DNA of 27,168 bases from CAYFFO01 sp964342485 (GCA_964342485.1 CAYFFO010000027.1:1-27168); one strand, 5' to 3'. Positions 15,419 to 23,235 are shown, counted from the stretch's first letter. The notes: generated by a model from the sequence alone, not told the origin. Numbers and translations: made by a program.

Positions 15419-16468
15419 ATGTCAAAAGACATCAGAATTTCAGCAGTAGATCTCAACTCATTTACAAAGGAAGTATTTATAAGTGTTGGATTGCCGCCAG
15501 AAGACGCGGAAATTGAGGCTGAGTTATTGGTATGGGCCAACTTAAGAGGGATAGATTCCCATGGCGTGCTAAGAATCCCTTTTTATATTGATGCTGTAGA
15601 AAAAGGGCTTATGAATCCAAATCCCAATATTGAAGTACTCAATGAAACCTCGGCTACCGTTATGTATGAAGCCGACAGGGCATTTGGACCAGTTGTAACT
15701 ACTAGAGTTATGAAACATGTGATCTCAAAAGCAAAGGACTCAGGAATATGTTGGGGGCTGATTAAGGACACAACTCACCAGGGAGCTATGGCATACTACT
15801 CACTTATGGCCGCAGAAGCTTCTATGGCTGGAATTGCTATAGTTTGTAGTCCTCCGAATATGGCCATCCACGGTTCTAAATCACCTGGTGCACACAACAG
15901 CCCTATATCTATAGCAGTACCCGCTATGAAAGAAAACCATCTTGTCCTAGATATGGCTACAAGCGTGGCAGCAGCAGGAAAAATATCGGTGGCAAAAGAC
16001 AAAGGAATATCTATCCCTTCAGACTGGGCTCTAGACTCAACTGGTGTGCCTACAACTGACCCGAGCTTGGCAACTATTTTATTGCCGGCAGGCGGACCTA
16101 AAGGATCTGGTCTAGCTCTAATGTTTGAAAGCCTCTCTAGTATAATGGCTGGAAACCCTCTCCTTGCTCCAAATCTTACTGGCAAACAAGCTGAAAGGCG
16201 TATCATTCAAAACAGTATAGTTGTAGCAATTGATATTTCTGCATTTACAGACATAGCCAAATACCGCCTTAACATCGACGACTTGGTAAAAAACTTAAAA
16301 ACACTACCAAAAGCAGAAGGAGTTGAGGAAATTTTTGTTCCAGGAGAACCTGAAAGTCGTGTCTATAAAGATAGATCTAAGAACGGAATCCCTGTTCCAT
16401 TAGGCACCTTGTCTAATCTAGAAGTAGTATCAAAAAAACTTGGAACTGTTATGCCAAAAATTCTTTAG
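15419..16468 (+). CDS. Malate/L-lactate (Ldh_2) family dehydrogenase, copy 2
   Basis: This 349-aa enzyme is a divergent paralogue of the gene just before it. It has the same Ldh_2 layout: GIDSHGVLRIPFYIDA (H48, R52), KDTTHQGAMAYY (H120), NSPISIAVPA, LDMATSVAAAGK and GGPKGSGLALMFE. The last motif replaces the usual GHKGYAL with PKGSGL, so the cofactor or substrate pocket probably differs from copy 1. The start ATG is 3 nt after the upstream stop, and its GGAG site lies within the end of copy 1. Two non-identical copies in tandem could act on two hydroxy acids, on two stereo-isomers, or as a hetero-oligomer. None of these can be chosen from sequence alone. Confidence 0.9.
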   Translation: MSKDIRISAVDLNSFTKEVFISVGLPPEDAEIEAELLVWANLRGIDSHGVLRIPFYIDAVEKGLMNPNPNIEVLNETSATVMYEADRAFGPVVTTRVMKHVISKAKDSGICWGLIKDTTHQGAMAYYSLMAAEASMAGIAIVCSPPNMAIHGSKSPGAHNSPISIAVPAMKENHLVLDMATSVAAAGKISVAKDKGISIPSDWALDSTGVPTTDPSLATILLPAGGPKGSGLALMFESLSSIMAGNPLLAPNLTGKQAERRIIQNSIVVAIDISAFTDIAKYRLNIDDLVKNLKTLPKAEGVEEIFVPGEPESRVYKDRSKNGIPVPLGTLSNLEVVSKKLGTVMPKIL

Positions 16469-16540
16469 TTGAAAATGACATCCCGTTTCATTCTCAATAC
16501 CTCTATCACAATAGACAATCGAAAAGCATTTTCCGTCCAT

Positions 16541-17134
16541 CTACGCGACACAAAAAAACCTAAATAACTTTACAACAATATTAGGGATTGAACGAAGCAA
16601 AATAAAGAACCTATGCCCAATAAATGCCGCTATAGCACCAATGAAAGCTCCCACAATTATATCTGAAGGATAATGAACACCTGTATATACTCGTAAAAAC
16701 CCATGGATCGATGCTATCAGAATCAGTAACCCTCCCAACTTTTTATTATACCGATAAAATGCAAAAGCAAGACCAAAAAAGGCTGCGCTTGAATTGGCTG
16801 GCATCGATGAATCTGTTGGTTCATAGAATAAAAGCTGCAGATCAAGATCTATGAAAGGCCTATCCCTAAAATAAAAAATATTCGCTATCAAAACTATCAG
16901 GTTAGCAATCGCCATAGAAAACAGAGATACCAGTACACCAATTTGCCTTTGAATTCTTGTTGATGGGTCATTAGATCCAAACCAAATTGCTACCAAAGAC
17001 AGTCCCAGCAACAAGGTAATGAAATAATCACTAACAAGCCACTCAATCAGAAGATCTAAAGCAAATATAGCACCGACACCATTATTCAACCAAACGACTA
17101 TCCCTCGATCCAGGTCTTGCATTCTTTCCACCAA
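16541..17134 (-). CDS. PAP2-superfamily membrane phosphatase with altered motifs
   Basis: This 197-aa membrane protein has about six hydrophobic segments and the layout of type-2 phosphatidic-acid / undecaprenyl-diphosphate phosphatases. Motif 3 is intact: LRVYTGVHYPSD (R148, H154, D158), where the His is the nucleophile. Motif 1 (KX6RP) reads NIFYFRDRP, so R92-P93 is kept but the Lys is Asn (N85). Motif 2 (usually PSGH or PSNH) reads SMPANSSA, with Ser (S115) where the general-acid His normally is. It is therefore either a weakened or altered enzyme or a variant subfamily. It is translated right after, and overlapping by 37 bp, the small membrane protein gene upstream. Tail-to-tail with the Ldh_2 pair. 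The fold is sure; the activity is uncertain. Confidence 0.8.
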   Translation of the reverse strand: MVERMQDLDRGIVVWLNNGVGAIFALDLLIEWLVSDYFITLLLGLSLVAIWFGSNDPSTRIQRQIGVLVSLFSMAIANLIVLIANIFYFRDRPFIDLDLQLLFYEPTDSSMPANSSAAFFGLAFAFYRYNKKLGGLLILIASIHGFLRVYTGVHYPSDIIVGAFIGAIAAFIGHRFFILLRSIPNIVVKLFRFFCVA

Positions 17135-17526
17135 GATCTAATGTTATATCTGACTGCACGAAAATAAGTAAAGAATCTAAGACTTTCGAGACCAACAGAA
17201 TCAGAAGATTGTCCCGTAAATTTATTGTGATTTAAACAAGACGTAAGAGTAACGGTTAAAATCCATGCTGTAAATACACCCAAAAAAAAAGCCAGGGCAA
17301 GCTCATTTGAAGATAATCCACCTAAATGGTCACTAAACTTGCGATCTTCTGTAGAGAAAAACCATATTAAAGAAGAGATTGGCAATAAACATCCAAAAGC
17401 GACATTAATAAAGGAATTCTGGAAAATTTTTATTCCATTTAGTCTCCTATGATTAGATATCAACTGAAACAATCCAATCGCAGATAAGGTTACAAGTAAA
17501 TAATAATCAACGGAAAAAGGTTTCAT
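17098..17526 (-). CDS. Small hypothetical membrane protein
   Basis: I do not recognise this protein. From the ATG at 17526 it is 142 aa and has three hydrophobic segments: near the start (YYLLVTLSAIGLFQLI), in the middle (VAFGCLLPISSLIWFF) and after an acidic loop (LALAFFLGVFTAWILTVTL). A basic, aromatic cytoplasmic tail follows (FFTYFRAVRYNIRSWWKECK). The frame runs back to a TTG at 17574, directly against the ilvE stop, adding 16 hydrophilic residues, but no Shine-Dalgarno supports that start. The stop lies 37 bp inside the PAP2 gene, so the two are translationally coupled. It may be a partner of the PAP2 protein, which is inference from the overlap. Confidence 0.6.
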   Translation of the reverse strand: MKPFSVDYYLLVTLSAIGLFQLISNHRRLNGIKIFQNSFINVAFGCLLPISSLIWFFSTEDRKFSDHLGGLSSNELALAFFLGVFTAWILTVTLTSCLNHNKFTGQSSDSVGLESLRFFTYFRAVRYNIRSWWKECKTWIEG

Positions 17527-17574
17527 ATCAATCTTTAGGCAAAAATCATATTGAGAATATCGAAACTCCAACAA

Positions 17575-18507
17575 TTAAACATTTTGAGGCGTAATTGCAG
17601 TAGTCCAATATTCATATTTTGAGTTATCACCTCTAATTATTTTCAAGTAAGAATCTCGCAGAGTTTTAGTAATCTCTCCAACCGTACCGTTTCCAATAGT
17701 CCTGTTGTCAAGTTCACCTACTGGGGTAACGTGAGCGGCTGTTCCAGTCAAAAAAACCTCATCCGCCAAGTAAATTTCACTACGACGGATTCTCCTTTCA
17801 ACAACATCTAGCCCTAGTTCTTTATTAGCAAGGGTCCAAATGGAATCTCTGGTTATACCGGTAAGATTATTTTCACTTACAAGCGGGGTGAATAAAGTTC
17901 CGTTGTAAACCATGAATAGATTTTCTCCTGAACCTTCTGAAACACTCCCATCTTGATTGAGAAATATTGCTTCATCAAATCCAGCTAAAACTGCCTCTGT
18001 CTTGGCCAATATACTGTTCACGTAATGACCAGAAATTTTCACCCTGGGTGGAATGATAGTATCATCAATCCTTCTCCAAGAAGAAGTAGTACATCTGATA
18101 GCGCCTTCCACTTCAATATATGAGCCAAATGGAACCGCTATCAATGCAAAATCGCTACCTAATTCATGCAATTTTAGATTAGCGACCAATTCCTCACTCT
18201 TATAGACTATAGGACGAATATATACATCTTCCTTGTACCCACATCTTTCAATCAATTCAACGGTGATTTGCATAAAATCATCTACTGAATATGGCACATC
18301 CATCAACATGATTTTGCAACCCTGCAATAATCTTTCATAATGCTCTCGTGCCCTAAAAATGAACATTTTGTCCATCTTTTTATTCCAATTACCTCGTATC
18401 CCTTCAAAAACAGAGGTCCCATAATGCAATGCATGTGTCGTTATATTAACATTAGCATCTGCAAGATCTATGTACTCACCACGGAAAAATGCCAGTGAAT
18501 TGGGCAT
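17575..18507 (-). CDS. ilvE: Branched-chain amino-acid aminotransferase
   Basis: This 310-aa class-IV PLP aminotransferase catalyses the last step of valine, leucine and isoleucine synthesis or the first step of their breakdown, using glutamate/2-oxoglutarate. Typical features are the N-terminal FFRGEYIDLADANVNITTHALHYG and FEGIRGNW. The PLP Lys is in RVKISGHYVN (K157). EAIFLNQDGSVSEGSGENLFM and LTGITRDSIW are the class-IV signature, and VFLTGTAAHVTPVGELD forms the C-terminal part. Length equals the family norm. AAGGAG precedes the ATG by 8 nt, and a perfect TATAAT lies at 18542-18537. It is the first gene of a three-gene minus-strand unit with the membrane protein and the PAP2 protein. Confidence 0.93.
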   Translation of the reverse strand: MPNSLAFFRGEYIDLADANVNITTHALHYGTSVFEGIRGNWNKKMDKMFIFRAREHYERLLQGCKIMLMDVPYSVDDFMQITVELIERCGYKEDVYIRPIVYKSEELVANLKLHELGSDFALIAVPFGSYIEVEGAIRCTTSSWRRIDDTIIPPRVKISGHYVNSILAKTEAVLAGFDEAIFLNQDGSVSEGSGENLFMVYNGTLFTPLVSENNLTGITRDSIWTLANKELGLDVVERRIRRSEIYLADEVFLTGTAAHVTPVGELDNRTIGNGTVGEITKTLRDSYLKIIRGDNSKYEYWTTAITPQNV

Positions 18508-18536
18508 TAAAAAACTCCTTGATTTAGACTTGTCGA

Positions 18537-18542
18537 ATTATA
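18537..18542 (-). promoter_or_regulatory. -10 element of ilvE
   Basis: A perfect TATAAT lies on the minus strand, 29 bp upstream of the ilvE ATG. The -35 at 17 bp spacing is poor (TATGTA). The leader would be about 23 nt and includes the AAGGAG site. Confidence 0.45.
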
Positions 18543-18641
18543 CTTGAATTGCTATTTTTTACATACCATATTAAGTTACCTTCCAATTTTTGAATGTCAA
18601 TAGCTCAGTATGTGGTTTCTTGAAATATCAGGGTCTTTAAC

Positions 18642-18670
18642 TTTACAGTACGTCTCGAATTAGCTAGACT
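18642..18670 (+). promoter_or_regulatory. Promoter of the 48-aa protein / tatA
   Basis: TTTACA (18642-18647, 5/6) is separated by 17 bp from TAGACT (18665-18670, 4/6), 45 bp upstream of the small ORF. Divergent from ilvE. Confidence 0.45.
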
Positions 18671-18715
18671 AATCGTTCTAAAAGGTTTCTCCTAAAGCAT
18701 GAGGAGGTTCGACAA

Positions 18716-18862
18716 ATGCCAAAAGGTCACGCATCTAAAAGGGAAAAGAAAAAACCGAAGGCTAAGTCAGAAAAGTCAATAATATCAGATAGTAATTTGT
18801 TACCAAACCCTGAAGTTGAAATCGTTAAGAAAAAACGTAAATACCGGGGTGAAGACAACTAG
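18716..18862 (+). CDS. 48-aa lysine-rich small basic protein
   Basis: This short gene encodes a very basic protein starting MPKGHASKREKKKPKAK, with a second basic patch near the end (VKKKRKYRG). A GAGGAGG Shine-Dalgarno at 18701-18707, 8 nt before the ATG, strongly supports translation. The 'SKREKKKPK' opening resembles tiny lysine-rich hypothetical proteins that I recall in other bacterial genomes; I cannot name a family. It has no membrane segment or Cys. It could bind nucleic acid through its basic ends, with a short hydrophobic/acidic middle (IISDSNLLPNPEVEIV). tatA follows after 49 bp on the same strand, so they may share a transcript. The function is unknown; existence is likely. Confidence 0.7.
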   Translation: MPKGHASKREKKKPKAKSEKSIISDSNLLPNPEVEIVKKKRKYRGEDN

Positions 18863-18911
18863 TTTATTGTGATTGATAAACTATTTATAAAGAATTGATA
18901 GGAAAATAGAT

Positions 18912-19103
18912 ATGCCATCATTTATAGGCCCAACCGAATTAATTATTGCCCTAGTAATAGTTCTAATAGTTTTTGGAGTAGGTAGACTACCAGAAATTGG
19001 TGGAGCTATGGGCAAAGCTATTCGTGAATTCAGATCAACTGTTTCAGGAAAAGAAGAGAAGAAAGCAATTGAAGGCGAAACAGAAGAATCTGATAAAACC
19101 TGA
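18912..19103 (+). CDS. tatA: Sec-independent translocase protein TatA
   Basis: This is a 63-aa TatA-type subunit, which forms the pore-like assembly for export of folded proteins. It has a short N-terminal membrane helix (TELIIALVIVLIVFGVG), the hinge FGVGRLPEIGGAMGKAI (family: FGxxKLPExGxxxGxxI), an amphipathic helix and a charged tail rich in Glu/Lys. The typical TatA size and the absence of the longer TatB tail favour TatA. It faces, tail-to-tail, the tatB-tatC genes on the other strand, 79 bp from the tatC end. All three subunits are therefore within 1.4 kb but in two transcripts. Confidence 0.92.
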   Translation: MPSFIGPTELIIALVIVLIVFGVGRLPEIGGAMGKAIREFRSTVSGKEEKKAIEGETEESDKT

Positions 19104-19182
19104 TTCAATACCTTACTTCCTTCTTTTTAAGATCACTTTTATTCAAATCATAAAAGTTGTCGCAATCAGCACATAGAATAAT

Positions 19183-19932
19183 TTACTCGGCTTTCTCTTC
19201 AGTATCAGTTTTATTACGACCACCCAAGCGGGACAGCCAGATTCCTAATTCATACAAAACTATGATCGGTAAAGCCACTATTGTTTGATTGATAGGGTCA
19301 AATGTCGGGGTAATCACTGCGCCCAATATAAATGCTACGACTATCGCATATTTTCTCCACTTCGAAAGAAGTTGATATGAAACAACTCCAATCTTTGACA
19401 AAAAATATAATACAACTGGGGTCTGAAAAACTATCCCCATCCAGAAAAGAAGCGTGAGCATTAGATTCGTATAATTACCAATCCTAATATATGGGGTTGC
19501 TATATCACCACCAAATGTAAGAAGAAATTTTACTGCAGGCGGAAACAAAATTCGGTAACCAAAAACTGCACCCAAAATAAACGCCGCAAAACTTATAGGC
19601 AGCATAGCAAAAAGATATCTGCGTTCTACCGGTTTCAATCCAGGACTCACAAAAAGACCTAATTGAAGTAGTACAAATGGAGATGCCAGAACTAACCCAG
19701 CTAATAACGAGACTTTCATAGCAATACCAAGATATTCGGTCATCTCTGTATAAATCGGCTTTTCGTTAGGAATTGACGAAAATCCTCGGGCCGGCTCCAT
19801 CAACAGTGTCAATATCTGTTGATGAAATACAAAAGCTAGAGCAGTACAAATTACCACTGATAACACAGCCCAAGTAAGTCTTTTTCTTAACTCAACTATA
19901 TGTTGTTTTACTGGTAAACCCTGTTGATTCAC
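19183..19932 (-). CDS. tatC: Sec-independent translocase protein TatC
   Basis: This 249-aa six-helix membrane protein is the Tat receptor core that binds the twin-arginine signal peptide. The N-terminal motif QHIVELRKRLTWA contains the Glu that contacts the signal peptide. Further family marks are FVSPGLKPVERRYLF (FxxPGLxxxExR), FGYRILFPPAVKFLL and AVITPTFDPINQTIVALPI, with YELGIW near the end. Length and topology are normal. The ATG overlaps the stop of tatB by 4 bases (19929-19932), showing coupling. It is the last gene of the rlmD-maf-tatB-tatC operon. Confidence 0.95.
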   Translation of the reverse strand: MNQQGLPVKQHIVELRKRLTWAVLSVVICTALAFVFHQQILTLLMEPARGFSSIPNEKPIYTEMTEYLGIAMKVSLLAGLVLASPFVLLQLGLFVSPGLKPVERRYLFAMLPISFAAFILGAVFGYRILFPPAVKFLLTFGGDIATPYIRIGNYTNLMLTLLFWMGIVFQTPVVLYFLSKIGVVSYQLLSKWRKYAIVVAFILGAVITPTFDPINQTIVALPIIVLYELGIWLSRLGGRNKTDTEEKAE

Positions 19933-20252
19933 TGTTTTGTCTGTCCATCACCTTCAATTCGAGACTCATCAACCAAAACATTTTTACCTGAAGACTCAAA
20001 AGCAACCGGATACTCGTCATGATGAGTCTCGTCAGCTTGTTCTTTATTATCCTTATCAGACTCACTAGAAACAGTGTCTACTTCTGCTGAATCTTCTAAA
20101 ACTTCAGCCAGTCCAGAATTTAACCTCCTAAGTTCAGACAGAGCCTTTCCAAATAATTTGGCTATTTCAATCATTCTCTGTGGCCCCATAACCAAAAAAG
20201 CTACCAGCAGTACTAAGAAAACCTCAAGTGGACCCATCCCAATAAAACTCAT
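19929..20252 (-). CDS. tatB: Tat translocase TatA/TatB-type subunit, likely TatB
   Basis: This 107-aa protein has one N-terminal membrane helix (GPLEVFLVLLVAFLVMGP), then PQRMIEIAKLFGKALSELRRL in the place of the FGPxxLPxxxRxxG hinge of TatA/B. A long acidic tail follows (about 60 residues, many Asp/Glu/Ser). The Glu in the helix (E10), the longer tail and the direct coupling to tatC suggest TatB function. TatA and TatB are hard to separate by sequence in Gram-positive-type bacteria. It overlaps maf upstream (20249-20252) and tatC downstream by 4 bases each. Together with the separate tatA it would make a full TatABC system. Confidence 0.82.
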   Translation of the reverse strand: MSFIGMGPLEVFLVLLVAFLVMGPQRMIEIAKLFGKALSELRRLNSGLAEVLEDSAEVDTVSSESDKDNKEQADETHHDEYPVAFESSGKNVLVDESRIEGDGQTKQ

Positions 20253-20920
20253 TTATACTCTCTATCTCCATTCATCGTTAACACCTTGCAACCAACACAC
20301 TGAGATTTAGTCTGCCATCTATAATTGAAATTAATCGGTATCCCAGTTAATAGTAATAATTCTACAACCAAACATGCTGGAAATCCTACAACATTCAAAT
20401 AACAACCATTGACTATGGCAGCTGGATGAAAACATCTATCCTGTACGGAATATGCTCCGGCTTTATCCAAAGCATTTCCCGATGCTACAAACGAAGAAAT
20501 ATCTGAGTCAGAATAGTTGCGCATTAGCACATATGAACTCATTGAAGACGTAATAATCTCTCCAGATTTTCCGTTAGATATTGCTATTCCGGTAATTACT
20601 TCGTTAACTTGGCCGCGAAGCTTGAGTAGCATTCTTTCCGCATCTTGAGGCGAACTAGGTTTGCCTAATATTTTGGCTCCTATGCAAACAAGTGTATCAG
20701 CTCCGATAACGGTTGATGAAGCTTGCCTGATTTTGACATCAACGACCTTTTCAAGAGCTAATCGTTTGGCATATTCATGCGGACGTATCTTGGCGCTTGG
20801 CGGACTTTCGGTAATATTTGGATGGTCAATTTTGAATTTTACACCAAGCATTTTCATGATTTGTAACCTGCGAGGAGATGTTGATGCAAGAACCAAATTA
20901 GGATTGTTGAGTTTATTCAT
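20249..20920 (-). CDS. Maf-type nucleoside triphosphate pyrophosphatase
   Basis: This 223-aa member of the Maf/ITPase superfamily removes non-canonical or excess nucleotides; related proteins act on dTTP/UTP or m7GTP. The N-terminal LVLASTSPRRLQIMKMLG is the Maf signature. The catalytic Asp is in VIGADTLVC (D75), followed by ILGKPSSPQDAERML and LRGQVNEVITGIAI. The C-terminal KAGAYSVQD and VNGCYLNVVGFP motifs are typical of the YhdE/dTTPase branch. The last 25 residues (NFNYRWQTKSQCVGCKVLT...) are a short extension with CxxC. It overlaps the methyltransferase and tatB by 4 bases on each side, the middle of the operon. Confidence 0.9.
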   Translation of the reverse strand: MNKLNNPNLVLASTSPRRLQIMKMLGVKFKIDHPNITESPPSAKIRPHEYAKRLALEKVVDVKIRQASSTVIGADTLVCIGAKILGKPSSPQDAERMLLKLRGQVNEVITGIAISNGKSGEIITSSMSSYVLMRNYSDSDISSFVASGNALDKAGAYSVQDRCFHPAAIVNGCYLNVVGFPACLVVELLLLTGIPINFNYRWQTKSQCVGCKVLTMNGDREYK

Positions 20921-22155
20921 TTTGGTATCCTGATCGACTTCAGTACAGAAACGGATTCAACATGATAGGTTTGCGGAAACATATCTACCGGATCAACAGA
21001 TTGGACCATTAATCCATTTTTTACCAAAATGCTTAAATCTCTCGCCAATGATTTCGGATCACATGATACGTATAATACCCTGTCAGGTTGCCATCTTGAT
21101 ATTGCCTCCAATACATTTAATTCACAACCGTTACGAGAAGGATCTAAAAGAACTACGGTCGGTGTTTCTCGAAAATCATTCACTATTTCTTCAACTTTAC
21201 CAATTTTAATCTCAAGATTTTTTATCCCATCAGTATTCTTAACAGCATCCTTTGTAGCGGCATAAGATTCTTCTATTGCTATAACCTTCTTTACCTGACC
21301 TGCCAATAGAGCTGCAAAAGTACCTACTCCAGCATACGCATCCACTAGAGTTTCTTCTCCGGTTAACTCTAGCCTACTTTTTACTAACCTGATAAGGGTT
21401 TCTGCCTGAACTGTATTTACCTGGAAAAAAGATGGAGAACTTATCTGAAATTTCCTGTCAAAAAGTTGTTCATTATAGTAGGGTTGCCCTGTTTCTAGTT
21501 CAATTTCGTCGTTATCTATTTTCGGCTGGATAAGCCAGTCGTCAGTATTAACTCCATATCGAATTGATAACTGGCTTGTTGAACTACATAGTTGTTGCAG
21601 ATTTTTCACTGCTTTGTTAATCCAAGGTGCCATTAATTTACATGTGTCAATCTTGACAAAACGCTTTGTTATACGATTAACAAAACCAAGAGATCCCTGG
21701 TCTCGAACAGTAAACCTAGCATGATTGCGATAACCAAAAATGTTTTTACTCGGGATAGTACAAGAGACTTGTAAATCAGCTAATTCACCATAAGTTCTTA
21801 GGGCCCTTTTAATCAAATCTCTTTTTAGTTTAAGTTGATATTTATAATCAATATGCTGCCATTGACACCCGCTGCAAGAAGCAAAATATTGACATGGAAC
21901 CGATATTCGATATGGAGATGATTTTAAGACATCCAAAACAATTGCAGATACAATAGCTCGTCTCCTACGCCTATATCTAACAATCCTGCATAAAACCTTT
22001 TCTCCAGGAATTCCTCCAAACACATTGATATACTTACCTTCAAATTCTGCTAAAGTGTCTCCCAATTCCCCTATATCTTCTAATAAAAGTTCGGCTGTTT
22101 CATTGGGTGTTTCTGATAAAGGCAAGAATGAACCATTTTGTATTTGCTTAGGCAT
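20917..22155 (-). CDS. RumA/TrmA-family RNA (uracil-C5) methyltransferase with TRAM domain and Fe-S cluster motif
   Basis: This 412-aa SAM-dependent m5U methyltransferase of the RlmD/RlmCD/TrmA family modifies rRNA or tRNA uridines. Order of parts: an N-terminal TRAM RNA-binding domain (to about residue 80, including FGGIPGEKVLCRIVRYRRRR), then the [4Fe-4S] ligands CQYFASCSGC (C88, C94, C97) and CKL (C172). The SAM-binding fold has VDAYAGVGTFAALLA and LLDPSRNGC. The catalytic Cys lies in LYVSCDPKS (C365), and the general-base Glu in YHVESV follows. The full Cys set argues for the rRNA (RumA) group over TrmA, though the exact uridine cannot be told. It heads an operon with maf, tatB and tatC, overlapping maf by 4 bases. 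Confidence 0.9.
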   Translation of the reverse strand: MPKQIQNGSFLPLSETPNETAELLLEDIGELGDTLAEFEGKYINVFGGIPGEKVLCRIVRYRRRRRAIVSAIVLDVLKSSPYRISVPCQYFASCSGCQWQHIDYKYQLKLKRDLIKRALRTYGELADLQVSCTIPSKNIFGYRNHARFTVRDQGSLGFVNRITKRFVKIDTCKLMAPWINKAVKNLQQLCSSTSQLSIRYGVNTDDWLIQPKIDNDEIELETGQPYYNEQLFDRKFQISSPSFFQVNTVQAETLIRLVKSRLELTGEETLVDAYAGVGTFAALLAGQVKKVIAIEESYAATKDAVKNTDGIKNLEIKIGKVEEIVNDFRETPTVVLLDPSRNGCELNVLEAISRWQPDRVLYVSCDPKSLARDLSILVKNGLMVQSVDPVDMFPQTYHVESVSVLKSIRIPK

Positions 22156-22180
22156 TTAATATCCTGAATTTAACTTATTA

Positions 22181-22208
22181 TTGACAAAAACTCTTCAATT
22201 TATAAAAT
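22181..22208 (+). promoter_or_regulatory. Candidate promoter for lipA
   Basis: TTGACA (22181-22186, perfect) is separated by 16 bp from TAAAAT (22203-22208, 5/6), giving a leader of about 130 nt before lipA. Confidence 0.5.
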
Positions 22209-22304
22209 TGATGTTTAAGCTAAAATTTGTAATAAAATCCAACATTGAGATAAACGGATTTTAGATAACTGTGACTGATGCCCACTATATCATCATCATC
22301 GTTC

Positions 22305-22313
22305 TGGTATCAT
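22305..22313 (+). promoter_or_regulatory. Second candidate lipA promoter, extended -10
   Basis: TGGTATCAT (TGn plus TATCAT, 5/6) lies 34 bp before the lipA ATG and would give a leader of roughly 28 nt. No -35 is recognisable. Confidence 0.35.
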
Positions 22314-22347
22314 ATTTATTGAACTTAATTTCGATACAGGAGAAACA

Positions 22348-23235
22348 ATGGCTGAGGGTCGTAGACTACCAGAATGGCTTAAAGTACGCATGCCAGGCGG
22401 ACCTAATTACATCGAACTAAAAAACATGATGCGTGGCAGTAATCTTCACACTGTTTGTGAAGAAGCCCACTGTCCCAATATAGGATCATGCTGGGAAAGA
22501 GGAACTGCCACATTTATGATCCTTGGCGATATCTGTACACGTGCCTGCGCATATTGTGCGGTAACTTCCGGAAAGCCAACACAACTAGATTTAAAAGAAC
22601 CAGTCCGTCTTGCCGAAACAGCTCTTAAAATGAATTTGCGCTATGCGGTAATCACTGCTGTAAATAGAGACGACCTTCCTGATGGAGGAGCATTTATGTT
22701 TGCTCAGTGTATTAAACAAGTGCGGAAACGTTTACCTTCATGCAAAATTGAAGTCCTTATACCTGACTTCGAAGGTGATAATTCAGCCCTTGCTACTGTC
22801 ATTGATGCTCAGCCAAATACGCTAAACCATAACATCGAGACTGTTCGTCGTATCTTCAATAGGGTGAGGCCAAAAGGCGACTTCGATCAGTCAATCAATT
22901 TGCTCGGAAAAGTCAAATCTATTGACCCTTCTTCAATTACTAAATCAGGTATGATGGTCGGTTTAGGAGAAACTTGGGAAGAGATCATTGAAAATATGGA
23001 GGTATTAAGATCTGTTGACTGTGACTTATTGACAATAGGTCAATATCTTCGTCCATCTGAAAAACATGTTGCTCTTGCAAAATGGTACACTCCAGATGAG
23101 TTTAATGAATTGAAACAGATCGGAGAAAAGATGGGCTTTAAACATGTAGCCTCTGGCCCCTTGGTTCGCAGCTCATATCACGCAGACGAACAGCACGCTG
23201 CAGCCACTTCTACAACACTCCAGTACCAGGTCTAA
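22348..23235 (+). CDS. lipA: Lipoyl synthase
   Basis: This 295-aa radical-SAM enzyme inserts two sulfurs into octanoyl groups on lipoyl carrier domains of 2-oxoacid dehydrogenases and the glycine cleavage H protein. Both clusters are visible: the auxiliary cluster ligands C37/C42/C48 (VCEEAHCPNIGSC) and the radical-SAM triad C63-x3-C67-x2-C70 (CTRACAYC). The C-terminal Ser that ligates the auxiliary cluster is in LVRSSYHAD. MVGLGETWEE, LTIGQYLRPS and GPLVRSSYHAD are family marks. AGGAG lies 7 nt before the ATG. No lipB is in the window. It converges on metF with interlocked stop codons. Confidence 0.96.
   Translation: MAEGRRLPEWLKVRMPGGPNYIELKNMMRGSNLHTVCEEAHCPNIGSCWERGTATFMILGDICTRACAYCAVTSGKPTQLDLKEPVRLAETALKMNLRYAVITAVNRDDLPDGGAFMFAQCIKQVRKRLPSCKIEVLIPDFEGDNSALATVIDAQPNTLNHNIETVRRIFNRVRPKGDFDQSINLLGKVKSIDPSSITKSGMMVGLGETWEEIIENMEVLRSVDCDLLTIGQYLRPSEKHVALAKWYTPDEFNELKQIGEKMGFKHVASGPLVRSSYHADEQHAAATSTTLQYQV

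Noticed and set aside
18881..19108. 75-aa minus-strand frame over tatA
   Set aside because: It is antisense to a clear TatA with full motifs; no ribosome binding site supports it.
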